64,000 bases of DNA from Aerococcus sp. Group 1 (GCF_000193205.1 NC_015278.1:1612001-1676000); one strand, 5' to 3'. Positions 24,088-32,764 are shown, numbered from the stretch's first letter. Translations and numbers: made by a program. The notes: generated by a model not told the origin, from the letters alone.

Positions 24088-24124
24088 AAAAGACGCCCTA
24101 CTTGAAAGTAGTGGCGCCTGTTAA
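24088..24124 (-). terminator. Terminator between oppA copies 2 and 3
   Basis: GGCGCCACTACTT pairs with AAGTAGGGCGTC (two mismatches) and the minus strand then runs into TTTTTT, closely following the oppA2 stop. Confidence 0.85.
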
Positions 24125-24141
24125 AATCAGCCATTTAGCTG

Positions 24142-25770
24142 TTATTCATTGGCAGAATTATCAATTGTCGCTGTACGGATGTCAAATTCATTGCCTACAG
24201 GACGGTAAGTGATGCCTTGAACACGTGGGTTGCGGAGTTCAGCATCTTGTTTTTGGGATAAAACAATTGTTGCTTCATCAGCGGCTAAGAGACGTTGTGC
24301 TTCAATGAAGTCGTTGTAACGCGCTTGAGGGTCATTAGCATCTTCATTGGCGGCTTTTTCTAATAATTGGTCATAGGCTGGGTTAGAGTAGTTGCCATGG
24401 TTATTCGAGTGACCAGTCGTGAATAGGTCAAGGAAGTTGGAAGCATCGGCATAGTCAGCCAACCAGCCAGAAATGGCCATATCAAAGTCCCCAGCATTTT
24501 GTTGGGCAATCCGGTTTTTACCTGGCACAGTGATTAAGTCAACTTTTAAGCCAGGGAGGTTATTTTGGATTTGACCTTGGAGGTATTCACCCACTTGTTT
24601 AGACCCTTCGTCATCGGAAGAGAGTAAACGAATGCTGTAAGAGTCTTGTGGCAGTTCTTTTTGAACTTTTTCCCAGAGTTCTTTGGCCTTTTCAGGGTCA
24701 TATTTTGGTTCAATGCCAGCGTCCTTGGTGAAATCTTCTCCCGTTTCAGGGTTGTGTACCAAGTCATTAGGCACTAAGGTACTTAGTGGGACGGAACCGT
24801 CTGCTTTAATTTGTTCAGCGTATTCCTTATTATCGATGGCATAGTTTAAGGCTTCACGGAAGTCTTTATTGGCTAATAATGGATTTTCTTGGTTCAACTC
24901 GATGTAGTAGGTTGAAGCAGTTGGACGGTATTCCAGGTGTGGATGGTCACTATATTGACGGACTAATTCACCACGTAAGAGCGCGTTATCCACTTCCCCA
25001 TTTTCAAAGAGGTTCACGGTAGTGGAGTCTTCTTTAATGACTTGGACTTCAGCACCATCCACTTTCACTTGGTCAGCATTGTAGTAATCATCATTCTTGA
25101 CTAATTTCCAATTTAAGCCAGTACCATCCCAGTCTTCCACCTTGAAAGGCCCATTGGCTAAGACATTATCGGAGTTGGTTCCGTAGTCATCACCTTTTTC
25201 TTCCACATATTTTTGGTTAAGTGGCGAGAAGGTAGTGAAGGCTAATAGGTGTTCCATGTATGGGGTTGGACGAGATAATTTGATTTCAATGGTGTAATCG
25301 TCTAAGGCTTTTACACCTAAATCTTCTACTGGGCGGTCGCCTTTTAACACTTCTTCCGCATTTTCGAAGTTTTCCACTAGGTAAGCATAGGTAGCCCCAG
25401 TTTCTGGATTGGCTAAGCGTTGGACAGCATAGACAAAGTCGTGAGCGGTGACAGGGTCTCCATTGGACCATTTAGCGTCATCGCGCATCTTAACGGTGTA
25501 AGTTAAGCCGTCTTCAGACTTTTCTGGCATTTCCTTGGCTAAAGCCGGATGCACTTCGTTATTTTCATCTTCCCAATATAAGGGATCTTGCATGTGACCA
25601 ATGTAATTGGCACTTTGCACGTCCTCTACTCGGGTAGAGTCTAGGGTAGTCATTTCCTGTAATTCAGTCCGACGAATAACATTCTGGTTTTGGCTTTGGC
25701 CCTGCCCACAGCCACTAAGTACTAAGGCTGCAGAAGCTAGGACCGTCACAGCGAGTTTCTTAAACTTCAT
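24142..25770 (-). CDS. oppA: Oligopeptide-binding lipoprotein OppA (copy 2)
   Basis: The 542-residue product is an extracytoplasmic peptide-binding protein of the SBP_bac_5 family. The signal peptide ends with the lipobox LVLSGC, with the lipid-modified Cys near residue 21. The family signature region reads MRDDAKWSNGDPVTAHDFVY. It is very similar to copy 1 along its whole length, including the C-terminal DIRTATIDNSANE, which indicates a recent duplication. It has its own promoter and terminator. It is expected to deliver peptides to OppBCDF; divergence between copies may broaden the range of peptides taken up. Confidence 0.93.
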   Translation of the reverse strand: MKFKKLAVTVLASAALVLSGCGQGQSQNQNVIRRTELQEMTTLDSTRVEDVQSANYIGHMQDPLYWEDENNEVHPALAKEMPEKSEDGLTYTVKMRDDAKWSNGDPVTAHDFVYAVQRLANPETGATYAYLVENFENAEEVLKGDRPVEDLGVKALDDYTIEIKLSRPTPYMEHLLAFTTFSPLNQKYVEEKGDDYGTNSDNVLANGPFKVEDWDGTGLNWKLVKNDDYYNADQVKVDGAEVQVIKEDSTTVNLFENGEVDNALLRGELVRQYSDHPHLEYRPTASTYYIELNQENPLLANKDFREALNYAIDNKEYAEQIKADGSVPLSTLVPNDLVHNPETGEDFTKDAGIEPKYDPEKAKELWEKVQKELPQDSYSIRLLSSDDEGSKQVGEYLQGQIQNNLPGLKVDLITVPGKNRIAQQNAGDFDMAISGWLADYADASNFLDLFTTGHSNNHGNYSNPAYDQLLEKAANEDANDPQARYNDFIEAQRLLAADEATIVLSQKQDAELRNPRVQGITYRPVGNEFDIRTATIDNSANE

Positions 25771-25815
25771 AATAATATTTTTCCTCCCCTAAAATAAATA
25801 TAATTCGTATGGGAT

Positions 25816-25844
25816 AATATACCTTAAAGAGTCAGAAAAATCAA
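25816..25844 (-). promoter_or_regulatory. Promoter of oppA copy 2
   Basis: TTGATT and TATATT with a 17-base spacer on the minus strand, about 45 bases before the start codon. Confidence 0.7.
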
Positions 25845-25945
25845 TCATTTCTACCGATTTTTAGTTAAAAAATGTACATTGTAAGCGCTGCCTGCCTTAA
25901 TCAATGCATTTTTGTATTTCATTCATTACTTGGGGAGAATAAATA

Positions 25946-25998
25946 AAAACAGGGGCAGTTCCCTGTCTCTTAAAGAGTCAAGGAACTACTCCTGTTGA
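25946..25998 (-). terminator. Terminator between oppA copies 1 and 2
   Basis: AACAGGAGTAGTTCC and GGAACTGCCCCTGTT form a long stem with two mismatches; the minus strand then runs TTTTTATTTATT. Confidence 0.85.
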
Positions 25999-26021
25999 AT
26001 GAAGTGTTTATTTGCTTGCCA

Positions 26022-27653
26022 TTATTTTTCAGCGGCTGAATTATCAATTGTAGCGGTACGGTAGTCAAATTCATTACCAACGGCACGGTAGGTCGCCCCT
26101 TTGACACGTGGGTTACGTAATTCAGCGGTTACCCCTTGGTTGAGGACAATGACTGCTTCATCTTCAGCAAGAAGCTTTTGAGCTTCTAAGAAGTCATTGT
26201 AGCGGGCTTGTGGATCATTGGCATCTTGGTTAGCTGCCTTATTTAACAATTCATCATATTTTGGATTGGAATACTTACCGTCATTATTTGGATTTCCAGT
26301 CTTGAAGAGGTCAAGGAAATTAGAAGCATCAGCATAGTCTCCCAACCAACCAGAGAGCACAAGGTCGAAGTCGCCTGATCTTTGGGCAGCAATCCGGTTC
26401 TTACCAGGAACAGTAATCAAGTCTACTTTGAGGCCAGGTAAATTATTTTCTAATTGTCCTTGGAAGTATTCACCCACACGTTTGGACCCTTCATCGTCAG
26501 AAGACAAGATGCGTAGTTGATAAGAATCTTGTGGGACAGCAGCCTTAGCCTTTTCCCAGAGTTCTTGGGCCTTTTTAACATCAACTTTTGGTTCGATATT
26601 TGCCTCATCGACAAAGTCTTCCCCGGTTTCTGGGTTCTTGACTAAGCCCTTAGGCACAAAGGTTGAAATTGGGGTCGACCCGGTTGCCAAGATTTGGTCA
26701 GTATATTCTTTATTATCCAAGGCGTAGTCAAGAGCCAGACGGAAGTCCTTATTAGCCAATAGTGGGTTCTTGTGGTTGACACCGATGTAGGAAATTGAGG
26801 CCTTAGGTTTGAATTTCAGGTTAGGATTATCCTTGTATTGGCGGACTAACTCACCGGACAAGGTTGTATTATCAACCTCACCATTTTCGAATAAGTTAAC
26901 TCGAGTGGAGATTTCCTTAATGACTTGAACATCAGCGCCATCGATTTTAACCTTGTCAGCATTGTAGTAGTCTGGGTTCTTGACTAATTTCCAGTTTAGC
27001 CCAGTGCCATCCCAGTCTTCCACCTTGAAAGGACCACTGGCGAGGACATTGTCGGAGTTGCTACCGTAAGCATCGCCCTTTTCTTCGACAAATTTCTTGT
27101 TCAATGGTGAGAAATTAGTGAAGGCCAGCAGATGTTCCATATATGGGGTTGGCTTGGATAACTTAATTTCTACAGTGTGGTCATCTAAGGCCTTAACCCC
27201 TAAGTCTTCCACTGGGCGGTCGCCCTTAAGAACTTCCTCAGCATTTTCGAAGTTTTCAACCAAGTAAGCATAAGAAGCCCCGGTTTCTGGGTTGGCTAAA
27301 CGTTGGACCGCGTAAACAAAGTCATGGGCGGTAATGGGGTCTCCATTGGACCATTTAGCGTCATCACGCATCTTAATGGTGTAAGTTAAACCATCTTCAG
27401 ACTTCTCTGGCATTTCCTTAGCTAAGGCTGGAGTGACATTATTATTTTCATCTTCCCAGTACAAGGGGTCTTGCATGTGGCCAATATAGGCAGAGCTCCC
27501 TGTATCTTCAACCGTGGACGAGTCTAGGGTGGAGATTTCCTGAGCCTCGGTGAGGTGAACGATCTTCTCATTAGCCTTACTATTTTGACTACAGCCCGCT
27601 AAAGCAAGAGCTGAGAGGGACAATAAACTTATAACTAATTTTCTTACCTTCAT
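26022..27653 (-). CDS. oppA: Oligopeptide-binding lipoprotein OppA (copy 1)
   Basis: The 543-residue SBP_bac_5 protein has a lipoprotein signal ending in LALAGC (Cys about residue 20) and the family motif MRDDAKWSNGDPITAHDFVY. It is the first of three tandem paralogues and the one with the most elaborate control region: a tandem 9-bp repeat next to the -35, and a leader in which the Shine-Dalgarno can pair with an upstream anti-SD. AGGAGG lies about nine bases before the ATG. It should be the main receptor for the downstream OppBCDF. Confidence 0.93.
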   Translation of the reverse strand: MKVRKLVISLLSLSALALAGCSQNSKANEKIVHLTEAQEISTLDSSTVEDTGSSAYIGHMQDPLYWEDENNNVTPALAKEMPEKSEDGLTYTIKMRDDAKWSNGDPITAHDFVYAVQRLANPETGASYAYLVENFENAEEVLKGDRPVEDLGVKALDDHTVEIKLSKPTPYMEHLLAFTNFSPLNKKFVEEKGDAYGSNSDNVLASGPFKVEDWDGTGLNWKLVKNPDYYNADKVKIDGADVQVIKEISTRVNLFENGEVDNTTLSGELVRQYKDNPNLKFKPKASISYIGVNHKNPLLANKDFRLALDYALDNKEYTDQILATGSTPISTFVPKGLVKNPETGEDFVDEANIEPKVDVKKAQELWEKAKAAVPQDSYQLRILSSDDEGSKRVGEYFQGQLENNLPGLKVDLITVPGKNRIAAQRSGDFDLVLSGWLGDYADASNFLDLFKTGNPNNDGKYSNPKYDELLNKAANQDANDPQARYNDFLEAQKLLAEDEAVIVLNQGVTAELRNPRVKGATYRAVGNEFDYRTATIDNSAAEK

Positions 27654-27660
27654 TTTCTTT

Positions 27661-27721
27661 ACCTCCTCAAAGTAAGTTATCCAAAAATATACGCCTCGAG
27701 GAGGAAAAAAGCAATAACTTA
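27661..27721 (-). promoter_or_regulatory. Structured leader of oppA1 with SD/anti-SD pairing
   Basis: On the minus strand TAAGTTAT (27714-27721) can pair with ATAACTTA (27673-27680), closing a loop that contains CCTCCTCGAGG. The CCTCCTC of this loop (27698-27704) is perfectly complementary to GAGGAGG (27662-27668), the ribosome binding site, which lies just outside the stem. The two helices cross, so they form an H-type pseudoknot or two alternative states. Either could control ribosome access. This is inferred from complementarity only. Confidence 0.45.
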
Positions 27722-27729
27722 TAAAAGAT

Positions 27730-27758
27730 TATTTAAAGTTTTTATAAATAAAAGTTAA
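27730..27758 (-). promoter_or_regulatory. Promoter of oppA copy 1
   Basis: TTAACT and TAAATA with a 17-base spacer on the minus strand. The predicted start near 27723 puts the whole structured leader into the transcript. The -35 is only moderately good, which fits a regulated promoter. Confidence 0.55.
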
Positions 27759-27765
27759 GGAAATA

Positions 27766-27783
27766 GTCCGACAAGTCCGACAA
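27766..27783. repeat. Perfect 9-bp tandem repeat upstream of the oppA1 promoter
   Basis: GTCCGACAA occurs twice without a gap, ending seven bases upstream of the proposed -35 of oppA1. Two head-to-tail copies at this place are a candidate binding site for an activator or repressor; no known regulator consensus was recognised. Confidence 0.6.
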
Positions 27784-27798
27784 ATAAGCAATTCGATT

Positions 27799-27845
27799 AG
27801 AAAAAAAGACGGCAAATCCATTAAAGAATTTGTCGCCTTTTTTAT
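27799..27845 (-). terminator. Terminator of pepV
   Basis: GGCGACAAAT and ATTTGCCGTC pair with a loop of about 15 bases, flanked by A- and T-runs; on the minus strand it follows pepV and runs into TTTTTTT. Confidence 0.82.
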
Positions 27846-27937
27846 GGGAAGGTAGAACTAAGTTTTGGAATAGGGATCTATTAAGGCTTCCTAATTCATT
27901 CAGTCAGAAACTTCTATCTCTAGTTTCAATTTCGTGT

Positions 27938-29308
27938 TTATAAGTCTTCCATTTGTCCTAATTCAATAATGACTTGGGTGTAAAGCCGGAGCAAGTCTGC
28001 TAAATTGCCTAAATCAATCCATTCATTGGCTTGGTGGGCAACCGTAGGATCATCAGCCATAGCTGCCCCAAAGCCCACACAATTAGGGATAAATTTACTG
28101 TAAGTCACCCCACCACTGACGGCTGGGGCTTGGTCTTCAGAAGGGAAGACTTCTTCAAATTGATTGAGCAGAGTCTGAATAGCTGGTCGCTTAGCATCGA
28201 CCAAGGTCCACGGCACATCAAAAGTGGTCTCAAACTGAGCTTCTGGAAAATGAGTCTTAACTTGATCATAGAGCTGGTCACTGGTCCAGACATCAGGGTA
28301 GCGAATATCGACTTCCATCTGGTAAGCCCCCTTGCCATCAAGAACTAAGGTTCCTAAGTTAAAGGTTAAAGCCCCCATTTTTTCTGTTGCTGAGTCAATC
28401 CCTAAGCCAGAGCCATCACTTGACCCAATGCAGTCAAGAAGCTGGCTAGCGTAGTGGTCGCCGTAGGCATTAGCTGCAATGTCTAAGGCCCGGACAATGG
28501 CATTGGCCCCTAATTCAGGTACCGAAGAATGGGCCGCCTTGCCTTTGACTTGGATGACAACTAATTCACTATCACTAACCACTTTAGCAGGCCAGCCCTT
28601 GGCTCGGCAATAAGTTTCAGCCGCTTCAGGATTATTGGCCTTAAGGGCTATTTGGCAGAAAGAAGCCACCACATTAGCTCCTTCTCCGCCCTTTAGGCTA
28701 TGGACCAAAGAATCTGCTGGCCATTGTCCGCTAATGGTCCAAGTAAGCGCCCCCTTTTCCCCAATAGACAAGGGAAAATCCCCATCAGGGGTAAAGGCAA
28801 AGCTCGGCTCAGGAGCCAGTTGGCGGAAATATTTCATATCATCCATATTACATTCTTCATCCGTCCCGTAAACCCATACCAATTGATTTTTGAGCGGAAT
28901 ATGATAGTCACGGATAATCTTTAAGGCATAGTAAACCAGCATGTCCGCCCGTTTCATATCATCACTACCCCGCCCGTAAAGACGGTTATCCACAATTTTA
29001 CCAGAGAAAGGATCATCCTCCCAGCCCTCAGCCACATCCACCACATCTAAGTGACAGGCAATTTCTACCCGCTGGCCTTGGCCATTATTTTTAGGTTCAA
29101 TGGTTAGGACATGCCCCTGGTGGTTTTCCGTCTGAAAGCCATCTGCCTGGGCCTTTTCTTCTAACCACTCCACCGCTTGAGCAATGGCAGGACCATAGGG
29201 TGCCTCTTCACTGGCCTGGTCCAAATCTCTGACCGAAGGAATTTGGACTAAGTTTTGAATATCTTTTATTAATGCGTCAACATATTGTGAATAGTCTATT
29301 TTTACCAT
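27938..29308 (-). CDS. M20 family dipeptidase, PepV-like
   Basis: A 456-residue zinc peptidase. Metal-ligand motifs appear in order: ACHLDVVD (His, Asp; about residue 86), LYGRGSDDMKRA (bridging Asp), YGTDEECNMDD (catalytic Glu pair) and FTPDGDFPLSIGEKG; a C-terminal His lies in TVAHQANEWI. Overall order and length follow PepV/Sapep, cytoplasmic dipeptidases that finish hydrolysis of imported peptides, though the motif DMKR replaces the DDKGP of PepV. Downstream of it on the same strand are the oppA genes, which supports a role in peptide utilisation. Confidence 0.88.
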   Translation of the reverse strand: MVKIDYSQYVDALIKDIQNLVQIPSVRDLDQASEEAPYGPAIAQAVEWLEEKAQADGFQTENHQGHVLTIEPKNNGQGQRVEIACHLDVVDVAEGWEDDPFSGKIVDNRLYGRGSDDMKRADMLVYYALKIIRDYHIPLKNQLVWVYGTDEECNMDDMKYFRQLAPEPSFAFTPDGDFPLSIGEKGALTWTISGQWPADSLVHSLKGGEGANVVASFCQIALKANNPEAAETYCRAKGWPAKVVSDSELVVIQVKGKAAHSSVPELGANAIVRALDIAANAYGDHYASQLLDCIGSSDGSGLGIDSATEKMGALTFNLGTLVLDGKGAYQMEVDIRYPDVWTSDQLYDQVKTHFPEAQFETTFDVPWTLVDAKRPAIQTLLNQFEEVFPSEDQAPAVSGGVTYSKFIPNCVGFGAAMADDPTVAHQANEWIDLGNLADLLRLYTQVIIELGQMEDL

Positions 29309-29421
29309 GAATTCTCACTTCCTAATTAGCGCCAAGTCAGGCCTTGTGAAACGCTTACTCTTAATTCCCAGTTTAGCACATCTTACTGACTTTGAATACC
29401 TGTAAAGACTAGGCAATTTTA

Positions 29422-29430
29422 TGCTATAAT
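29422..29430 (+). promoter_or_regulatory. Extended -10 promoter of the PepQ-like gene
   Basis: TGCTATAAT is an ideal extended -10 about 90 bases before the start codon; no matching -35 was found at normal spacing. Confidence 0.65.
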
Positions 29431-29519
29431 AAGCCAAATAGTCTGACAAGGGAGAATCTTTTTTAGGCTTCAAAGTCTATGATTAAGGACCCATTGTCAA
29501 GCAAAAAAGGAGGAAGAAA

Positions 29520-30632
29520 ATGACTAGCAATAGCTACCAACGTTTAGATATTTTACAAGATAATCTCAAATCCCAAGGCATTAGTCGCCTAATAATTAGT
29601 GACCCCTACGCCATTTCTTACTACTACAATATTGAATTCGATCCCAATGAAAGAATCTGGTTAATGATCGCCCAGGCTGACCAAGAGCCGGTTTTAATTG
29701 CTAATGAACTCTTTGTCTTTGAAGAACCCGATAAGGGGCAGGTGGTTTGGATTAAAGACGGCGATAGTATCGTTGAAGCCTTTGAAAAAACCCAGGTATT
29801 CAAGGCCCTAGAAGAAGGTGCAAACGTTGGTGTCGATAAACATCTGATTGCAGGCTGGTTATTGCCCTTAATGGAAGCCTACCCAAGCTTTAACTGGTTA
29901 CTGACCAGTGATATCGTTGACCAACAACGGGCCATCAAATCGGAAGAGGAAATGGCAGCCATGCGGGAAGTCTCTGCCATCACCGACCGGACGATGAAGC
30001 GGGTGATTGAAGAAGTGATTCCTTATGGCTATAGTGAGATTGAGGCTTGCGAACAATTGAAGAAAATCTTTGTCGAAGAAGGAGCCAACCAAGGCCTCAG
30101 CTTTGAGCCGATCATTGCCTATGGGCCTAACGGAGCCGATCCCCACCATGTGCCTGACCACTCTAAACCAGAGCTGGGGGACTCCGTAGTCATAGACATC
30201 GGCTGCCGCCATAACTATTACTGTTCTGATATGACCCGGACGGTTTATTATGGCCAACCTGCTAAGGAAGCGCTAGAAATCCACCAAATTGTTGAAGAAG
30301 CCCAAGCTCGGGGGATTGAAGCAGCTAAAGTGGGACAAGACTTGGCCGAAGTTGATCTAGCGGGACGAAACCATATCGACCAAGCCGGATACGGCCCTTA
30401 CTTTACCCACCGGATTGGCCACTTCATCGGCCGAGAATGTCATGAAAAAGGTGACGTTTCAAAAGTCAACCAGACCCCTATCCAGGCGGGCAATATCTTC
30501 TCGGTAGAGCCAGGTATCTACCTGACCGGTAATACCGCAGTCAGAATCGAAGACTTAGTGATCGCCCATGATGATGGCCCTGAAGTCATCAACCACTACC
30601 CTCGTGAGGCACAAATTGTTGAACCCAAATAA
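29520..30632 (+). CDS. M24 family Xaa-Pro peptidase (PepQ/PepP-like)
   Basis: The 370-residue enzyme has the creatinase-type N-terminal domain (about 1-135) and the pita-bread catalytic domain with all five metal ligands: VVIDIGCRH (Asp), YCSDMTRT (Asp), RIGHFIGRECHE (His), FSVEPGIYL (Glu) and VRIEDLV (Glu). It cleaves dipeptides or oligopeptides with Pro in the second position, which general peptidases cannot use. It is divergent from pepV, in keeping with a peptide-utilisation neighbourhood. AAAGGAGG precedes the ATG. A structured repeat begins at the base after its stop codon. Confidence 0.9.
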   Translation: MTSNSYQRLDILQDNLKSQGISRLIISDPYAISYYYNIEFDPNERIWLMIAQADQEPVLIANELFVFEEPDKGQVVWIKDGDSIVEAFEKTQVFKALEEGANVGVDKHLIAGWLLPLMEAYPSFNWLLTSDIVDQQRAIKSEEEMAAMREVSAITDRTMKRVIEEVIPYGYSEIEACEQLKKIFVEEGANQGLSFEPIIAYGPNGADPHHVPDHSKPELGDSVVIDIGCRHNYYCSDMTRTVYYGQPAKEALEIHQIVEEAQARGIEAAKVGQDLAEVDLAGRNHIDQAGYGPYFTHRIGHFIGRECHEKGDVSKVNQTPIQAGNIFSVEPGIYLTGNTAVRIEDLVIAHDDGPEVINHYPREAQIVEPK

Positions 30633-30826
30633 AAGGATGTGAGGGCGCCATTAAAGGCTTGAATCGTTGGAAGAAAATACTATAAGCACAGGGAGCTGTG
30701 CGTTGGTATTTTCTGAAACGACTTCAAGACTGGCGTACGAGCTCAACTATAAGGATGTGAGGACTCCGTCAGAGACTTGAAGCGGTCGTTCGTCTTGTGA
30801 CTAGAACAATTTCAAGATAGTAAAAC
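30633..30826 (+). repeat. Structured intergenic repeat after the PepQ-like gene (copies 2a and 2b)
   Basis: Two units begin with AAGGATGTGAGG, 118 bases apart (30633 and 30751). The first folds into nested helices: GCGCCA/TGGCGT, CTTGAATCGTT/AACGACTTCAAG (about one mismatch), GAAAATAC/GTATTTTC and a hairpin GCACAG/CTGTGC. An internal loop carries TTGGAAGA on one side and TCTGAAA on the other; the same pair occurs in the copy after proA. The second unit is shorter, with CTTGAA/TTCAAG. No protein-coding potential is apparent. A separate terminator follows. Confidence 0.6.
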
Positions 30827-30829
30827 AGA

Positions 30830-30876
30830 AGGCAAAAAGGAGGCTAGAACCTTAATTCCAGTCTCCTTTTTGCTTG
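30830..30876. terminator. Bidirectional terminator after the PepQ-like gene
   Basis: GCAAAAAGGAGGCTAGAA pairs with TTCCAGTCTCCTTTTTGC with two mismatches and has A/T runs on both sides. It also serves the convergent hypothetical gene. Confidence 0.9.
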
Positions 30877-30903
30877 GCATTATATTTAAATGTTATTGGC
30901 TTA

Positions 30904-31251
30904 CTAAATAAAGGTAACCACCTGGCGGAAAAAGTTGACCAAGATTGGCATCACTAGGACCGCCACAATAATTGCTAGGATGGCTAAGAGTAAAACAATG
31001 AAACGGGAAGCTCCCTTGTTAGGTGACGACCATTGCCATTGGCGGCGTTTTTGCTTTTCAAAGAAAATTTCATTAGTATCTTGGTCATGAAGTTCTTGGT
31101 CATCAAAAGATAAGTCACGAAAATCATCACTATTGAATTCGGTGGTTGCTTGGTTGTACAAAGGATCATTCGCTTCACTTTTGCTCTTTGCTTGCTTTTG
31201 TTTTTCTTTTTCGTAAGCTTTTTTTGCTTGTCTGTAATCCCGGCGTTTCAT
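30904..31251 (-). CDS. Hypothetical protein with C-terminal membrane anchor
   Basis: A 115-residue protein with a very basic, Lys/Gln/Glu-rich N-terminus (MKRRDYRQAKKAYEKEKQKQ), an acidic middle (SDDFRDLSFDDQELHDQD) and one C-terminal transmembrane span (FIVLLLAILAIIVAVLVMPI). I use the ATG seven bases from AAGGGTGG; a GTG two codons upstream is too close to it. No family is recognised. The topology suggests a tail-anchored protein with a cytoplasmic charged domain. It is divergent from metK. Confidence 0.72.
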   Translation of the reverse strand: MKRRDYRQAKKAYEKEKQKQAKSKSEANDPLYNQATTEFNSDDFRDLSFDDQELHDQDTNEIFFEKQKRRQWQWSSPNKGASRFIVLLLAILAIIVAVLVMPILVNFFRQVVTFI

Positions 31252-31417
31252 CCACACACCACCCTTAAATAAAAGCTGTGACTTTAAACATTAGTATAGA
31301 TTAGTTTACCTTTAATTTCTTGGAAATTCAACACAGGCCCTATCAAGGCAGGCAGAAAAATTCTCTACTTACACTCTTCCTTGAAATCACTTTCTTAGAT
31401 ACAAATTGACCCTTGTA

Positions 31418-31426
31418 TGCTATGAT
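31418..31426 (+). promoter_or_regulatory. Extended -10 promoter of metK
   Basis: TGCTATGAT is an extended -10; it predicts a very short leader of about 25 bases. That leaves no room for a SAM riboswitch in the transcript. The ribosome binding site lies in a small potential hairpin, GAAC/GTTC. Confidence 0.55.
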
Positions 31427-31458
31427 ACTAGAGAAATCAAGAGAACTAGGAGGTTCCT

Positions 31459-32670
31459 ATGTCAAAAGAAAAAAGATTATTTACTAGTGAAAGTGTCACA
31501 GAAGGACATCCTGACAAGGTAGCCGACCAAATTAGTGATGCTATTCTGGACGCCGCTATTGCCCAAGATCCTAACAGTCGGGTAGCATGTGAAACCATCG
31601 TAAATACTGGCTTAGTTTTTATTTTTGGAGAGATCTCTACTAAAGCCGTCCTGAATTACCAAAAAATTGTTCGTGATACCGTGACTAAAATTGGTTACCG
31701 GCGTGGTAAGTTTGGCTTTGACGCTGAGAATTTATCAGTGATGGTGGCCATTGACCAACAATCTCCTGATATCGCCCAGGGGGTTGACATTTCCCTTGAA
31801 GCCCGAAAAGAAGACGATAGTTTGGCCGCTGAAGAGGCCATTGAGTCCTTAGGTGCTGGTGACCAAGGGTTGATGTTTGGTTACGCCTGTGATGAAACTG
31901 AGGAATATATGCCTCTGGCCATCACTCTAGCCCACCTCCTAACTGAACGTTTGGCCTATGCCCGCCACAGCGGCTTACTGCCTTACTTACGTCCCGATGG
32001 CAAAACCCAGGTAACAGTTGAATTGGATGAGGCAGGCAGACCCTTCCGCGTGGATACGATCGTGCTTTCTACTCAACATGCTGAAGAAATTACCCAAAAA
32101 CAAATCCACCAAGATGTTAAGAAATACATTATTAAACCGGTAATTCCAGCTTCCCTATTGGATCAAAATACCAAGTACTATATTAATCCGACTGGCCGCT
32201 TTGTTATTGGCGGACCTAAGGGTGATTCCGGCTTAACCGGCCGCAAGATTATTGTGGATACCTACGGTGGCGCAGCCCGTCATGGTGGTGGGGCCTTTTC
32301 CGGAAAGGATGCCACTAAAGTGGATCGGTCAGCCTCTTATATGGCCCGCTATATTGCTAAAAATATCGTTGCTGCAGGCCTAGCTAAGGCTTGTGAAGTC
32401 CAACTCGCCTACGCCATTGGAGTCAGCGAACCGGTATCTATCGCTGTCGATACTTTTGAAACCGGGACTGTTTCTGAAGACCGCTTATTAGAAGCCATCC
32501 GTGAAATCTTCCCACTGTCCCCATCTGGTATTATCAATAGCTTAGATTTGCGCCGGCCCATCTATCAACCAACTGCTACCTACGGCCACTTTGGGCGCCC
32601 TAGTGATAAGGGCTACTTTCCTTGGGAAAAAACCGACCGCGTCCAAGCCCTATTAAAGGCCGTCCAATAG
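31459..32670 (+). CDS. metK: S-adenosylmethionine synthetase
   Basis: The 403-residue enzyme makes SAM from methionine and ATP. Signatures are [17 protein letters not shown] (ATP/methionine site), [12 protein letters not shown] and [20 protein letters not shown] with the P-loop-like lysines. Length and N-terminus are as in other MetK proteins. AGGAGG lies close upstream. It is monocistronic with its own promoter and terminator, as usual. Confidence 0.97.
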   Translation: MSKEKRLFTSESVTEGHPDKVADQISDAILDAAIAQDPNSRVACETIVNTGLVFIFGEISTKAVLNYQKIVRDTVTKIGYRRGKFGFDAENLSVMVAIDQQSPDIAQGVDISLEARKEDDSLAAEEAIESLGAGDQGLMFGYACDETEEYMPLAITLAHLLTERLAYARHSGLLPYLRPDGKTQVTVELDEAGRPFRVDTIVLSTQHAEEITQKQIHQDVKKYIIKPVIPASLLDQNTKYYINPTGRFVIGGPKGDSGLTGRKIIVDTYGGAARHGGGAFSGKDATKVDRSASYMARYIAKNIVAAGLAKACEVQLAYAIGVSEPVSIAVDTFETGTVSEDRLLEAIREIFPLSPSGIINSLDLRRPIYQPTATYGHFGRPSDKGYFPWEKTDRVQALLKAVQ

Positions 32671-32694
32671 AATTCATTGAATACTTATGCCAAA

Positions 32695-32738
32695 GTAAAA
32701 AGGCTCCTGCTCAATCACTCGAGGGGGAGCCTTTTTAT
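32695..32738. terminator. Terminator between metK and the phosphatase gene
   Basis: AAAAAGGCTCCTGCTC pairs with GAGGGGGAGCCTTTTT with a few mismatches and a loop of about 8-10 bases; it works in both directions for the convergent pair. Confidence 0.88.
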
Positions 32739-32764
32739 CGCTTTAAAACATATTCTCAAAATGA

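Noticed and set aside
28105-28871. Plus-strand and alternative-frame open frames opposite pepV
   Set aside because: They lie inside a conserved gene, lack ribosome binding sites and have no recognisable protein features.
29345-29360. cre-like TGTGAAACGCTTACT between pepV and the PepQ-like gene
   Set aside because: One extra base between TG and AA and two consensus mismatches; not strong enough.
31252-31458. SAM (S-MK or S-box) riboswitch before metK
   Set aside because: The predicted leader is only about 25 bases and no conserved riboswitch core was found upstream.
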